Source: Rhodospirillaceae bacterium
GTDB lineage: Bacteria; Pseudomonadota; Alphaproteobacteria; Rhodospirillales; Rhodospirillaceae
Reading direction: 5' to 3'
Length of the DNA: 47,206 bases
Assembly (NCBI GenBank): GCA_004297485.1
Contig: SCTM01000078.1
Span: forward strand, 1 to 47,206
The notes beneath the pieces are model-generated. The model saw nothing but the letters and a program-made list of their open reading frames with translations. It had not been told where the DNA came from and made no database searches. Below are positions 15,809-25,516 of the stretch, piece by piece. Positions within the stretch are counted from its first letter, which is position 1. Each line of letters begins with the position of its first letter. A program made the translations under genes and the position numbers.

Positions 15809-16708
15809 TCACATCATCGTCCGCAGCGTGCGTCGCACGGTCATGTGCGCCGTCGCCATGGCAAGAAGCCCGGCGACAAAGGGCAGCGCCGCGAGCGTGA
15901 GCCAGAGTGTCAGCGGTAACGTGATGTCGGGCAGCATACCTCGCTCGACACGCGAACCCAGCCAGGCAATCACGCCAAGGGTCGGAACATAGAGCATCAG
16001 GCCACAAAGCCCGCCGATGATACCTTGTGACAACGCCCGGCGGGCGAATTGACCGGCGATGTAGTCGTCCTTCGCGCCGACCAAATGCAGCACTTCGATC
16101 ACCTGTACAAACTCCGCCAGGCTTGCGCGCGTTGCGAAGATGACCGTGAGGGCAAGGGCGCCGGAAATCATCGCCATTAACGTCAGCGCCACCACGCCGA
16201 CACCTTCGGCCAGGTTCGTCAGGCGACTCAACCAGACGCGATGATCATCGACAATCGCGGTCGGAACAGCGGCCGAAAGCGCCTTGCCCACGGCTGCGGC
16301 GGCACTGGCGTCGTTGTCGCGCAACTGGACGTCGATCAGCGCGGGCAACGGAAGATCGCTCACCGCGGCACCGCTGCCGAGCCAGGGTTCCAGAAGCTCA
16401 AGCACTTTGCCCCGTGGAATCAGGTTCGCCGTCGCCACCGCAGGATGAGTTTTCAATGCGCCGAGCGCCGCTGTGACCGCGTCGCTGGTTGACGCGGCCG
16501 GTGTAGCGTTTTCTGCCGCCGGTGGTGGAATCTGTACGGTCAGCGTGCCGACGACGCTGCGATTCCAATGAGTGAGCAATCCGTCGGTATAGGCATGGAC
16601 CGTGGCGGCAAGTGCGGCCATGAAGACCAGCACCATCACCAGCCATTGAACGAAATGGCCGGCGGCGGTCTTGCGCAACGGCAGATCGGAGCGGAACGCC
16701 AACATCAT
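15809..16708 (-). CDS. ftsX: Cell-division ABC-type permease FtsX
   Basis: A 299-residue inner-membrane protein with four membrane helices (about 20-40, 171-193, 228-250, 265-287) and a periplasmic domain between helices 1 and 2 (about 45-165), the FtsX topology. FtsEX couples ATP hydrolysis to activation of septal peptidoglycan hydrolases. The ATG overlaps the ftsE stop by four bases. The periplasmic loop holds an Ala/Thr/Pro-rich stretch (64-78), otherwise nothing unusual. No dedicated hydrolase activator is encoded next to it in this window. Confidence 0.93.
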   Translation of the reverse strand: MMLAFRSDLPLRKTAAGHFVQWLVMVLVFMAALAATVHAYTDGLLTHWNRSVVGTLTVQIPPPAAENATPAASTSDAVTAALGALKTHPAVATANLIPRGKVLELLEPWLGSGAAVSDLPLPALIDVQLRDNDASAAAAVGKALSAAVPTAIVDDHRVWLSRLTNLAEGVGVVALTLMAMISGALALTVIFATRASLAEFVQVIEVLHLVGAKDDYIAGQFARRALSQGIIGGLCGLMLYVPTLGVIAWLGSRVERGMLPDITLPLTLWLTLAALPFVAGLLAMATAHMTVRRTLRTMM

Positions 16709-17430
16709 CCGGTCTCCGCGCCAACCTGGGGCGGCAGAACGCTGAGGGTGCCGTTTTCCAAATGCAGGCGTGGAAACGGAAAGCGCGCGGTCAGGGACTC
16801 GTTGTGAGTGGCGACAACGACGCTCGATCCGAGTTTATGCAGCTCGACAAAAAGCTGGATCAACCGGACCGCGATCTTGTCGTCGACATTGCCGGTAGGC
16901 TCGTCGGCGAGAATCAGGCTGGGGCGGTTGACGACGGCTCTTGCGATGGCCACGCGCTGCTTTTGCCCGCCGGAGAGGATCGCGGGCCGCGCGTCCATCA
17001 GGTCGGCCAGACCGACCCACTTCAGCAGCTCCGATACATCCCGCCGCACAGCGGCTTCGCCGATACCGGCGACGCGTAATGGCAGAGCGACATTGTCGAA
17101 AGCGGAGAGGTGGTCAAGCAGACGAAAGTCCTGGAAGACGACCCCGAGTTTCCGCCGCAGTTCGGCCAGGCGTGTCCGGCTCGCCAGGGTCACGTCCTCG
17201 CCGAACAGGCGCAGCGTGCCTTCCGCCGGTCGCATGGCGAGGTAGAGCAGGCTGAGAAGGGAGGTCTTGCCGGCGCCCGAGGGGCCGGTGAGGAAGTAGA
17301 ACGACTTCTGCGGTAGGTTGAGGGTCAGCGCCTTAAACACGTCGCGGCCGGTGTCATAGCGCAATGCAACCCCGTCGAGCTGAACGGTGTCGCCGGTGAA
17401 CCCGGCGTTCTTCTTGCGGATCAAAGCCAC
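16705..17430 (-). CDS. ftsE: Cell-division ATP-binding protein FtsE
   Basis: A 241-residue ABC ATPase, partner of FtsX. Walker A is GPSGAGKT at 49-56, the signature is LSGGQKQR and Walker B is LILADEPTG, followed by the D-loop NVDDK. The start is a GTG at 17430; no better ATG is seen. It heads the ftsE-ftsX-ydcF-plsC operon and is divergent from the zinc-ribbon gene across 119 bp containing AT-rich promoter-like sequence. The N-terminal about 18 residues precede the usual FtsE start of homology and may be partly untranslated. Confidence 0.94.
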   Translation of the reverse strand: MALIRKKNAGFTGDTVQLDGVALRYDTGRDVFKALTLNLPQKSFYFLTGPSGAGKTSLLSLLYLAMRPAEGTLRLFGEDVTLASRTRLAELRRKLGVVFQDFRLLDHLSAFDNVALPLRVAGIGEAAVRRDVSELLKWVGLADLMDARPAILSGGQKQRVAIARAVVNRPSLILADEPTGNVDDKIAVRLIQLFVELHKLGSSVVVATHNESLTARFPFPRLHLENGTLSVLPPQVGAETG

Positions 17431-17549
17431 GATGCGCGCCGCCCCATATAATTGTTTCGACCCAAAACCGGGCCTGATTTCCAGTGTTTAGTTCGCATTA
17501 ACGCGCTCAATGTACTATAGAAAATTCGCCGAGGAGTGCGAGTAGCCGG

Positions 17550-20057
17550 ATGCGGATCACGTGCCCGAATTGTACTGCAAGCTTCGAGATTCCGACGGAG
17601 CTTCTGGGTAAGAAAGGCCGCTCGCTCAAATGCGCGAGTTGCGGCCATTCCTGGTACCAGACACCGCACGTGGAGACGATCGATCTGGCCGAAATCATGG
17701 GCCAGGAATATGCCGCCCGTGCCAAGGCGGATATGGACTCGGTCCGCCCCGCTAACCCAACGCCACCAGGGAAACCCGGAGCCGCGCCTGTGGCCGCGCC
17801 GGGGATGGCGCCGCGCCCGATGGCGGCGGCGCCGGCTTCGACATCGGCCGCTCCCCTCGGTGTATCACTGATGCGCAAGGACCAAGCGCCGGTTCAAGCT
17901 CCCGGCCAGGGCGCCCAATCCTGGAACGTAAAGGCGCAGGGCGTGGCCGGAGCCGCGCCGCGTTCCGCTGCACTCACTCAAGCCGGAACTGCTGCGGCGC
18001 CGTCCTGGTATCAACCCGAAAAGCCGCAAAAAATAGCGCCCCCACCGGCGGGCGCGCCGTCCTGGTATCAGCCCGAACCGCCCAAACAGCAGCGACCGCC
18101 AGCGGGTTTGGCCAACGCTCCATCCTGGTACCAGCCCGATCCTGCCTCTCAGCGTCCGGTTGGGCCGGAAAGGATACTGCAGCATCAAGGCGATCCCGCG
18201 GCACCCATGCGTGGTGGCGGCGTTTTGGCCGGCGTTGCCCCCCCGCCCATGCGTGGCGGTGGCGTTCTGGCAAGTGTCGCCCCCCCGCCCATGCGCGGCG
18301 GCGGCGTACTGGCGTCAGTACCCGACCCGCGGCTCGGTCCGGCTGCGGCCGCTCTTGGCGGACAATCCATGCGCGGCCAAGCAGGTGCCGGCGCAGTCGG
18401 CGATGCGAGCATGTCCTGGATGCAGCAACCGAACGGGCCTCAGGGTGGCGCCATGCCACCTCCGGGTATGCCGGGATTTCCGGCGGCCCCCGGCCAAGGT
18501 CCGGCTGCTGCTGCCCTGCGCGGGCAGTCCCTGATGGGGCAGGCAGGGGCAGGCGCTACCGGCGATGCCGCCATATCGTGGAATCAACGCGGGCCGGTGC
18601 CACCGCCCGGCGTCCTGGCCGGTCAGCCCGGCCAGTCCTTGATGGGGCAGGCTGGCGCTGGCGTCGCAGGCGATGCTGCCATTTCCTGGAACCAGCGCGG
18701 GCCGGTGCCGCCGCCCGGTGCTGCCGGTGCCGCGCTCGGACAGTCCCTGATGGGTCAAGCGGGCGCCGGTGCTGTGGGCGATGCATCGGTTTCCTGGGTC
18801 CAGCAACCGGGTGCGGCCATGGCGCCAAGCGCTCCGGGTGCGCCGGGTGTATCGCAATTGAGCGGTGCGATGCAGGCCCCCGGCTTGGCGGCGCAATCCA
18901 TGCTCGATGGAACCGTGCGTGCTCCGGGCCAAGCCGGCCAATCCATGGTCGGTCAAGCGCCCCAAGGACCGGGTGCTGCCGCGGTGTCGCAAATGTCCGG
19001 CGCAATCCAGGCCCCTGGGCTCGGCGCGCAATCCATGCTCGATGGCACCGTCCAGGCACCCGGGCAGCCAGGCCAATCGGTTCTGCAGGCCCCAGGAGGC
19101 GCTCCGGGGACACCTGGCGTATCGCAGCTGGGGCAGCCCGGGGGACCAGGAGCACCAGGGGTTTCGCAACTGGGGCAGCCGGGTGGGCCCGGCGCTCCGG
19201 GCGTTTCACAATTGGGACAACCGGGCGCACCCGGCGCACCCGGGCAGTCCATGGCGCCGCCGGTTGCTGGCGCTACAGCTGCGGCGGCAACCAGTGCGGA
19301 AGCAAAGCAAGGCGAGACCAGCACGACCATGCTCGACAAGGGCAAGACCGAGTCCTCCGTGGCTCTGATCCCCGGTGAATCTAAGGCGAAGGACGATAAG
19401 GCCGACGCGGACAAGGGGGCGGGCGGCGAGCCGTCGGCTCCGCTCTGGAGCGGCGCGAAAGAAGACGAGGAACTGGTCGACCCAGATGCGGACCGCCCCA
19501 ATTTCGGTGCGGGCGAAGAGGCCGCCGCCGAGGCTGAAGACGAAGACGCCGAAGACGAAGCGGTCGACGATGAAACCGAGGCGGGCGCTGCCGCACGCGT
19601 CATCCTCAAGCCCGAACGGGAAATCGACCCTGCGTTCATCACCGCCGGACTGATGTTGGTGGCGGTAGCATCCGTCGCGATGCTGCTGTGGCTCGAACGC
19701 GGCCCGTTGGTGAAAGCGTTGCCCGGCTTCGACGCCGTCTACAGCAAGCTCGGCATGGAATCTAAGCGGCCGGGCGAGGGTTTGCGCCTGACCCAATCCG
19801 GCATGCGGCTGCTGCGCATTGGCGGCGTCGAGACGCTGGTCGTGAAGGGGTATATCTCCAACATCAGCGACAAGGAGCGGCCGGTGGCCCATATCCGATT
19901 GCAGCTGGTCGACGCCACCAATCAAGTCGTGCAGGAGACGTCGGCGGCGCCGGCGGAGTCAACGCTCGCGCCGGGTGCGAGCATAGATTTCGAGGTCAAG
20001 CTTGAACTCCCGAACATGGCCGCGGCCAAGAACGTTGTCGTGAACTGGGCCGAGTGA
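17550..20057 (+). CDS. MJ0042 zinc-ribbon / DUF3426 membrane protein with giant repeat region
   Basis: An 835-residue protein. Residues 1-37 are an MJ0042 zinc ribbon (Cys5-Cys8, Cys28-Cys31). About 696-715 is a single membrane helix. About 735-833 is a DUF3426 beta-domain. Between ribbon and helix lie some 600 residues of Pro/Gly/Ala/Gln-rich sequence ending in an acidic stretch (about 640-680). This linker has four repeat classes: APSWYQP-type at 149, 169 and 190; PPPMRGGGVLASV near 218, 232 and 246; GQSLMGQAGAG-type units at 271, 325, 361 and 397, each ending in SW; and GVSQLGQPG-type Gly-X-Y units near 520-565. Typical family members are 200-400 residues. The architecture suggests a cytoplasmic zinc ribbon tethered to the membrane by a long disordered arm with the C-terminal domain outside. 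It is divergent from ftsE, a conserved pairing that hints at an envelope or division role. Function is unknown. GAGGAG lies 13 nt before ATG 17550. Confidence 0.88.
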   Translation: MRITCPNCTASFEIPTELLGKKGRSLKCASCGHSWYQTPHVETIDLAEIMGQEYAARAKADMDSVRPANPTPPGKPGAAPVAAPGMAPRPMAAAPASTSAAPLGVSLMRKDQAPVQAPGQGAQSWNVKAQGVAGAAPRSAALTQAGTAAAPSWYQPEKPQKIAPPPAGAPSWYQPEPPKQQRPPAGLANAPSWYQPDPASQRPVGPERILQHQGDPAAPMRGGGVLAGVAPPPMRGGGVLASVAPPPMRGGGVLASVPDPRLGPAAAALGGQSMRGQAGAGAVGDASMSWMQQPNGPQGGAMPPPGMPGFPAAPGQGPAAAALRGQSLMGQAGAGATGDAAISWNQRGPVPPPGVLAGQPGQSLMGQAGAGVAGDAAISWNQRGPVPPPGAAGAALGQSLMGQAGAGAVGDASVSWVQQPGAAMAPSAPGAPGVSQLSGAMQAPGLAAQSMLDGTVRAPGQAGQSMVGQAPQGPGAAAVSQMSGAIQAPGLGAQSMLDGTVQAPGQPGQSVLQAPGGAPGTPGVSQLGQPGGPGAPGVSQLGQPGGPGAPGVSQLGQPGAPGAPGQSMAPPVAGATAAAATSAEAKQGETSTTMLDKGKTESSVALIPGESKAKDDKADADKGAGGEPSAPLWSGAKEDEELVDPDADRPNFGAGEEAAAEAEDEDAEDEAVDDETEAGAAARVILKPEREIDPAFITAGLMLVAVASVAMLLWLERGPLVKALPGFDAVYSKLGMESKRPGEGLRLTQSGMRLLRIGGVETLVVKGYISNISDKERPVAHIRLQLVDATNQVVQETSAAPAESTLAPGASIDFEVKLELPNMAAAKNVVVNWAE

Positions 20058-20082
20058 GCTTTTTGCCGAAATATGCGGCGCG

Positions 20083-22578
20083 CTAAAATTCCTTCATCAA
20101 GCGCCGCAAATAGTCCTGCTCTTCCGCGGGCCGTTCGCGGTCACTGGCCCTGCGCCGCAACTCTTCGAGAATCACCCGCGCCCGCTGCGCAATGCCCTCG
20201 GCGTCCGGCCGGTTCGGAACATCCACTTGCTCGCCGTCGTCCAGACCGTCGTGCGGGCCCATGGGCGCAAATCGCCGCGGGCCTCCCGGCATCTGCACAA
20301 AACCCGGTACACCCTTCTCCGCCAGAGCCCGCAGAATTTGTTGCGACGCCTGCTGCATGCCGGCCTCCAACTTGGCGAGTGCGACGCCCTGAGTTTCGGC
20401 ACCTGATTGCCATGCGCCGGACTTTAACGCGGCGGCGGCATCACCCATGGCTTTGCTTGCCGCGCCCAGATCGTCGGACGACCCGCCCGTCATCTGAGTC
20501 ACTTGCTGCGAGAGTTCGCCAAGCCGCGCACGCAGCTTTTCCTGTGCTCCCGCCGCCTTGGCGCTCGCGGTCCCATTGTCGCGCCGCTCCCGCAGGGCCT
20601 CTTGGCGTACGTGCGTGAAACTATCATTGAGGAGTTGCGACTGAGCCTCGGTGAGTTCGCGCATGTCGCGCATCAGCTGCTCCGCCGCCTGCATTTCGGG
20701 ATTGCTGCCGTTACCGGACGCGGCGTTGCGCAATGTCTGCAGCATGCTTTGAATCTGTCCCAGCATCTGCTTGGCCACGTCTCTTGCCCCCATTTGCGTC
20801 AGCTGGCGCAACTGTTCCATCAAGGCGGCAATATCTTCGGGGCTAACGACGTTTCCCTGATTGTCGATTCCGCCCAGCTCAACGCCTTTGGTGGGCATGG
20901 AGTCCAACAGGGCGCGGGTGTAGTCGGCGAGCGCGCGCTGCAGCTGGTCCACCAGCTTGCTGATTTCCTCGGGCGAGGCGTTGCGTGCCATGGCATCCTG
21001 CAAATCCCGCTCGGCGTCGGTCATTCGACTCTCCGCGGCTCCCCGGTCGCCATCCTCGATGCGCACGGCTGTCTGCCAGAGCAGTTCGGGTAATCCGACG
21101 ATGGCATCGTCGGGCGCCTGGTAGCTAAGCCGATACATGCTCGTGCTGAGCGCCAGCGTGACAATATGATCGCCGCCGAATGCTTCCGGATGTTCCAGCA
21201 GTCGCGCGAATGACTCTTGGGCCGGCCCGGCGGCCCGCTGCGGATCCGCCATCAACGCCTTGCGCCAGTGCGCAACCTCCTGGGCGACCGGATGCGTGAA
21301 ATCGCGCTCGGGAAGCACGGTTTGTATTGCGGCGCTGCTCGCGCTCTGCCCGGCCTGATCCGTGACGACAAGCTGGATCGTTGCAGACAATCCGGTCCAC
21401 GGGCTTCCCGCCAGATCCAGCAGCGCAGTATGGGCCGTGTTCTTCCGGTCGAAGGCCGGCACGGCAAGCGGGATGTCGACGGTTTCGCCGTTGTCTTGAA
21501 GCGAGCCCTGCGTCCGCGTCACGTGGGCGGTCATGGTCTCGATGCCATAGTCGTCGTCGGCGGCATAGTCGATCTTCAGCCGGCCACTTCCCGCATCCCG
21601 GGGCGGGTTCAAAATGGCGACGGTGGGTGGCCGGTCGGCTACCCATTTCACATCCCAGGCCGCGAGGACGTGGGCGTCTCTGCGGATCTCAAGCCGTTCG
21701 GTGGGGTCAAGCACGGTCTCAAGCCTGCTGCTGCCGGCCGACGGCGGCTTCCCATCCAGGGCCTCGCTTCCGTCGAGTCCAACGAGCGGCATCGTCCTGG
21801 CGGCCTGTCCGCGGGCTTTCGTCACGAGCGCGACGCCGCGCTCGGCGCCCGTGACCACAACCAGCGCCTTCGATCCGGCCGGAATCTCAAGCGTATGCGC
21901 GGCGAAGTCCTTCGGCGCCGGAACCTCCACGAACAGCGGCGATCGATTCGTATAAGCCGGTGGGGTAATCCAAAGCTTGATTGCGACCGCGCCATCGCCG
22001 CCGCCGAAGCTCGGGATCAGGGCGCGTCGGAGGCGAACGCCGATATCGCCCGATGCGCCGATAACCGCGACGACCAGGAGCAGAACCGCGAGCGCGCGCA
22101 GGGCAAAGACGTCGTGCCGGGCAATGGCCGAGGATGGCCACGGGTTGCGGAGGCGATCGAGTCCGGCACGGGCCTCGCGCTGGTGCCGGCGCCATAACAA
22201 ACGCTGAAGCGGCGTGCTCTCCGTCGCAAGCGTGTCTTCGACGGCCGTCAAAGGACGATGAGGAACGGGCGAGGCGGCTTCGAGCCGTGCCCGTGCCTCG
22301 GCCCGCGTCGGTAATACAAAACCGCGCATGCGGCGTGCCGTCAGAAGGCAAAGTCCGACGATGAAACATGCCAGCACGGCGAGATGAACAAACCCCGGCA
22401 GGGACGGCAGTACGTCGGTGAGGGCGACGGCGGTCCCGGCCGCGAGCAAGCTTGCCACGGGCCACAGGCGATTCCAGATCTGCTCCCAGACAATCGCGGT
22501 CCAGGACAAAAGGAGTCTCAGCCGTACGGCAATCTGCCGGGCCGGCCGGCGGACGCCGGAGGGAGACGGACGGGTCAT
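20083..22578 (-). CDS. TIGR02302/DUF4175-family membrane protein
   Basis: An 831-residue protein with two N-terminal hydrophobic hairpins (about 35-80) and another helix near 155-180, then a large periplasmic-type region: a beta-rich part (WITPPAYTNRSPLFVEVPAP near 205) and a long helical, Gln/Glu/Met-rich part (about 500-750, with MEQLRQLTQMGARDVAKQML and repeated coiled-coil-like segments). This is the layout of the alphaproteobacterial TIGR02302 family, whose function is not established. It lies 59 bp downstream of lysA on the same strand, the usual neighbourhood of the family, and is convergent with the zinc-ribbon gene (25 bp). Confidence 0.86.
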   Translation of the reverse strand: MTRPSPSGVRRPARQIAVRLRLLLSWTAIVWEQIWNRLWPVASLLAAGTAVALTDVLPSLPGFVHLAVLACFIVGLCLLTARRMRGFVLPTRAEARARLEAASPVPHRPLTAVEDTLATESTPLQRLLWRRHQREARAGLDRLRNPWPSSAIARHDVFALRALAVLLLVVAVIGASGDIGVRLRRALIPSFGGGDGAVAIKLWITPPAYTNRSPLFVEVPAPKDFAAHTLEIPAGSKALVVVTGAERGVALVTKARGQAARTMPLVGLDGSEALDGKPPSAGSSRLETVLDPTERLEIRRDAHVLAAWDVKWVADRPPTVAILNPPRDAGSGRLKIDYAADDDYGIETMTAHVTRTQGSLQDNGETVDIPLAVPAFDRKNTAHTALLDLAGSPWTGLSATIQLVVTDQAGQSASSAAIQTVLPERDFTHPVAQEVAHWRKALMADPQRAAGPAQESFARLLEHPEAFGGDHIVTLALSTSMYRLSYQAPDDAIVGLPELLWQTAVRIEDGDRGAAESRMTDAERDLQDAMARNASPEEISKLVDQLQRALADYTRALLDSMPTKGVELGGIDNQGNVVSPEDIAALMEQLRQLTQMGARDVAKQMLGQIQSMLQTLRNAASGNGSNPEMQAAEQLMRDMRELTEAQSQLLNDSFTHVRQEALRERRDNGTASAKAAGAQEKLRARLGELSQQVTQMTGGSSDDLGAASKAMGDAAAALKSGAWQSGAETQGVALAKLEAGMQQASQQILRALAEKGVPGFVQMPGGPRRFAPMGPHDGLDDGEQVDVPNRPDAEGIAQRARVILEELRRRASDRERPAEEQDYLRRLMKEF

Positions 22579-22637
22579 GCCGTCACTTTAATGCATGTGC
22601 CGGCCCCAGTGATACCGGGGCATTTCCGGATTGGGCG

Positions 22638-23903
22638 CTAGCCGATCCAGGGCGGTAGTTGTTCCAGTGCTGTCATTTCATCAAACGACGGCCGGCGCCG
22701 TACAACAGCAAAGCGATCCCCCTTCACCAGGACTTCCGGCACTAAGGGACGGCTGTTGTAGGTGGAGGACATGCTCGAACCATAGGCGCCCGCGGTCATG
22801 AAGGCGATGAGATCGCCGGGCGCCAGGATCGGCAGAAGCACGCTTCGCGCGAACCGGTCACTTGACTCGCACACCGGGCCGACGACGTCGGTGGCGACGG
22901 TTTCGGCTGTTCGTGGCTGCGCGATCGTCATCACATCGTGATGGGCGTCGTACATGGCTGGACGAACCAGGTCGTTCATCCCTGCATCTACAACCGTGAA
23001 CCGGTGCGATGTCCCTTCCTTGATCAATGTGACACACGTCACGAGAATGCCGGCGTTGCCGACAATCAGGCGGCCGGGTTCGAACGCCAGCGCGCACCCC
23101 AGGTTGCCGAAAACCCGGCGCACCATGTCACCATAAGCTGCAGGTGTGGGCGGCGGCGGCGATGCGTGATCGTAGGGCACGCCCAAACCACCGCCGAGAT
23201 CCACGTGACGAATATCGATTCCATCGGCGCGCAACAACGCCACCAGATCACGCACGCGCGTGAACGCGGCTTCAAAAGGCGCAAGTTCAGTAATCTGAGA
23301 ACCAATGTGCACGGCAACAGCCGTGGGCGCGATGCCCGGCAGGGTGCGGGCCTTGCGATAGAGCTGCGGTGCCAGCGTCCATTCGATGCCGAATTTGTCT
23401 TCCTTGCGGCCGGTGGAAATCTTGTCGTGGCTGCCGGCGTCCACATCGGGATTGACGCGCAAGGCGACGCGCACGGTTTTGCCGGCGGCGTTGGCAATGG
23501 CGCTCAGCTGATCCAATTCCGGCTCGGACTCTACGTTGATCTGGCCGACGCCCATCGCCAGCGCCAGCTTCAGTTCGTCGGCGGTCTTGCCCACGCCCGA
23601 AAACACGATCTTGCGTGGATCGGCCCCGGCCTTCAGGGCCAGACGCAATTCGCCGCCGGACACCACGTCGCAACCGGCACCGAGGCCGACCAGGGTGCGG
23701 ACGACCGCGAGATTGCTGTTGGCCTTCACCGCGAAACACACGGTGGCGTCCAAGCCCGCAAGCGCGTCGGTAAATACCTGGTAGTGGCGTGTCAGCGTGG
23801 CGTCGGAATAACAATAGAATGGCGTTCCCACTTCGGCCGCGATGCGGTCGATGGAGACGTCCTCGGCATGAAGAACGCCGTTGCGGTAGGTAAAATGATG
23901 CAT
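22638..23903 (-). CDS. lysA: Diaminopimelate decarboxylase
   Basis: A 421-residue PLP enzyme that decarboxylates meso-diaminopimelate to lysine. The PLP-binding lysine is Lys60 in CFAVKANSN; the phosphate-binding glycine loop DLGGGLGVPY, the active-site cysteine in VCESSDRFA and the C-terminal SSMSSTYNSRPL motif are all present. ATG 23903 starts the conserved N terminus (MHHFTYRNGVLHAEDV); the upstream in-frame extension overlaps the lptM gene and is not real. It is separated by 13 bp from lptM in the argH-lptM-lysA-TIGR02302 operon. Complete and typical. Confidence 0.96.
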   Translation of the reverse strand: MHHFTYRNGVLHAEDVSIDRIAAEVGTPFYCYSDATLTRHYQVFTDALAGLDATVCFAVKANSNLAVVRTLVGLGAGCDVVSGGELRLALKAGADPRKIVFSGVGKTADELKLALAMGVGQINVESEPELDQLSAIANAAGKTVRVALRVNPDVDAGSHDKISTGRKEDKFGIEWTLAPQLYRKARTLPGIAPTAVAVHIGSQITELAPFEAAFTRVRDLVALLRADGIDIRHVDLGGGLGVPYDHASPPPPTPAAYGDMVRRVFGNLGCALAFEPGRLIVGNAGILVTCVTLIKEGTSHRFTVVDAGMNDLVRPAMYDAHHDVMTIAQPRTAETVATDVVGPVCESSDRFARSVLLPILAPGDLIAFMTAGAYGSSMSSTYNSRPLVPEVLVKGDRFAVVRRRPSFDEMTALEQLPPWIG

Positions 23904-23916
23904 GGCCGAGTGCCTG

Positions 23917-24054
23917 CTATTCGCGCGGGTACTGGCGCGGGTAATTGGCCCCCGGCGGCGGCGTGAGCTTTTCCTTCCGGCCGCAACCGTCGAGGATGAA
24001 GGTCGCCGCCAGAACCAGAGCAATAACGGCAATCGTGCGTAACGTCCCGGTCAT
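23917..24054 (-). CDS. lptM: Small LptM-like lipoprotein
   Basis: A 45-residue lipoprotein: a hydrophobic signal ([14 protein letters not shown]) ending in the lipobox LDGC with the modified Cys24, then [11 protein letters not shown] and a short Tyr/Pro-rich tail. This is the LptM/YifL type; in E. coli LptM helps the LPS translocon LptD fold by assisting disulfide formation. ATG 24054 overlaps the argH stop (ATGA). Its position between argH and lysA is common in proteobacteria. The gene is easily overlooked because a larger alternative-frame reading of argH runs through it. Confidence 0.88.
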   Translation of the reverse strand: MTGTLRTIAVIALVLAATFILDGCGRKEKLTPPPGANYPRQYPRE

Positions 24055-25445
24055 GGCTGCCTCGATTTGATGAATCGCGCGCGCGCGGCAATCACCTGCT
24101 TGCGCACATTGGCGGGTGCCGTACCGCCGTAGCTGACGCGGCTGGCCGCGGACGCCTCGACAGTGAGGACGTTGAACACATCGGCTGTAATGCGCGGTTC
24201 GGCGCTTTGCATGTCGGCAAGGGTCAGGGCGCCGAGCTCGCAGTTTTTCGACTCGGCCAGTTTGACCACCTGCCCGGTGACGTGATGGGCTTCGCGGAAT
24301 GGAATATTCAAAACCCGGACCAGCCAATCGGCGAAGTCCGTCGCGGTGGTGAATCCCGCGGTCGCCGAGTCCCGCATGCGCACCGGATCGGGACGCATGT
24401 CCGCCACCAGCCCGGTCGCCGCCGCAAGGCAGAGTTCCAGCGTATCGAACGCCGCGAAGGCCGCCTCCTTGTCTTCCTGCATGTCCTTTGAATAGGTCAG
24501 CGGCAGCCCCTTCATCACCGTCAGCAGACCGATCAGGTTGCCGAAGATGCGGCCCGACTTGCCGCGCAGAAGCTCCGCCGCGTCCGGATTCCGTTTCTGG
24601 GGCATCATGGAGCTGCCGGTGGAAAACGCGTCGGTGAATTGGATGAAGCCGAACTGCGCGCTCGACCAGATCACCATCTCCTCGGCCAGGCGCGAGAGGT
24701 GCGTGGCCAGGATCGCCGCCGCCGCCAGATATTCGAGGGCAAAGTCCCGGTCCGATACCGCGTCCATGGAATTTGCCATGGGGTGGTCGAAACCAAGCTT
24801 TTCCGCCGTCATGTGACGGTCGATGGGAAATGAGGTTCCGGCCAGCGCACCCGCGCCCAGGGGGCACTCGTTCAGCCTGACGCGGGCATCGGCGAACCGG
24901 CCGCGGTCCCGTCCGAACATCTCCACATAGGCGAGGAGGTGGTGTCCGAAAGTGACCGGCTGGGCGGCCTGAAGATGGGTGAAGCCGGGCATGATGGTGT
25001 CGGCGTGGGCCTCGGCCTTGTCGATGAGGGCGCCTTGCAGCTTTTCCAGTTCCTCGTCCAAGGTGTCGATCGCGGCCCGCACCCACATGCGGAAATCGGT
25101 CGCCACCTGATCGTTACGCGACCGGGCCGTGTGCAGGCGTCCCGCGGGCGCGCCGATCAGGTCGGCAAGCTTCGCCTCGATATTCATATGGACGTCTTCC
25201 AGGCTGCGCTTGAAGTGGAACGCGCCGGTGGCGATGTCCTTCTCGATCCGTCCGAGCCCTTCCTGGATCGCGTGTCCGTCGTCTTTCGTGATGATGCCCT
25301 GGGCCACCAGCATGGTGCAGTGGGCGCGGGAGCCGCGCACATCCTGCTTCGCCAGGCGCTGGTCGAAGTCGATGGAGGAGTTGATCTCCTCCATAATGGC
25401 CGTGGGTCCGGCGGAAAACCGTCCGCCCCAAATCTTGCTTGTCAT
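24051..25445 (-). CDS. argH: Argininosuccinate lyase
   Basis: A 464-residue enzyme that splits argininosuccinate into arginine and fumarate. The superfamily signature [12 protein letters not shown] is at 277-288, carrying the catalytic serine; [13 protein letters not shown] near 105 and [12 protein letters not shown] near 156 are the other conserved boxes. The length is normal. It is divergent from the TlpA-like gene across 71 bp and leads the argH-lptM-lysA operon. The other arginine genes in the window (argD, argF) are 15 kb away on the other strand. Confidence 0.97.
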   Translation of the reverse strand: MTSKIWGGRFSAGPTAIMEEINSSIDFDQRLAKQDVRGSRAHCTMLVAQGIITKDDGHAIQEGLGRIEKDIATGAFHFKRSLEDVHMNIEAKLADLIGAPAGRLHTARSRNDQVATDFRMWVRAAIDTLDEELEKLQGALIDKAEAHADTIMPGFTHLQAAQPVTFGHHLLAYVEMFGRDRGRFADARVRLNECPLGAGALAGTSFPIDRHMTAEKLGFDHPMANSMDAVSDRDFALEYLAAAAILATHLSRLAEEMVIWSSAQFGFIQFTDAFSTGSSMMPQKRNPDAAELLRGKSGRIFGNLIGLLTVMKGLPLTYSKDMQEDKEAAFAAFDTLELCLAAATGLVADMRPDPVRMRDSATAGFTTATDFADWLVRVLNIPFREAHHVTGQVVKLAESKNCELGALTLADMQSAEPRITADVFNVLTVEASAASRVSYGGTAPANVRKQVIAARARFIKSRQP

Positions 25446-25516
25446 TTTGCGAACCTTGGCGGTCTTAGCGCTGCGTTCTATGCTGCTTTTTTTACAGGAA
25501 AAAACGCGCGAAACGC

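Noticed and set aside
18180-19260. Regular direct repeats that might be a CRISPR array or minisatellite
   Set aside because: The repeats are in frame within the zinc-ribbon gene, of unequal unit length and not palindromic; no cas genes are near.
24055-25086. Large alternative-frame protein ending in the LptM sequence
   Set aside because: Its upstream part is simply argH read in another frame; only the last 45 codons, starting at ATG 24054, are a real gene.
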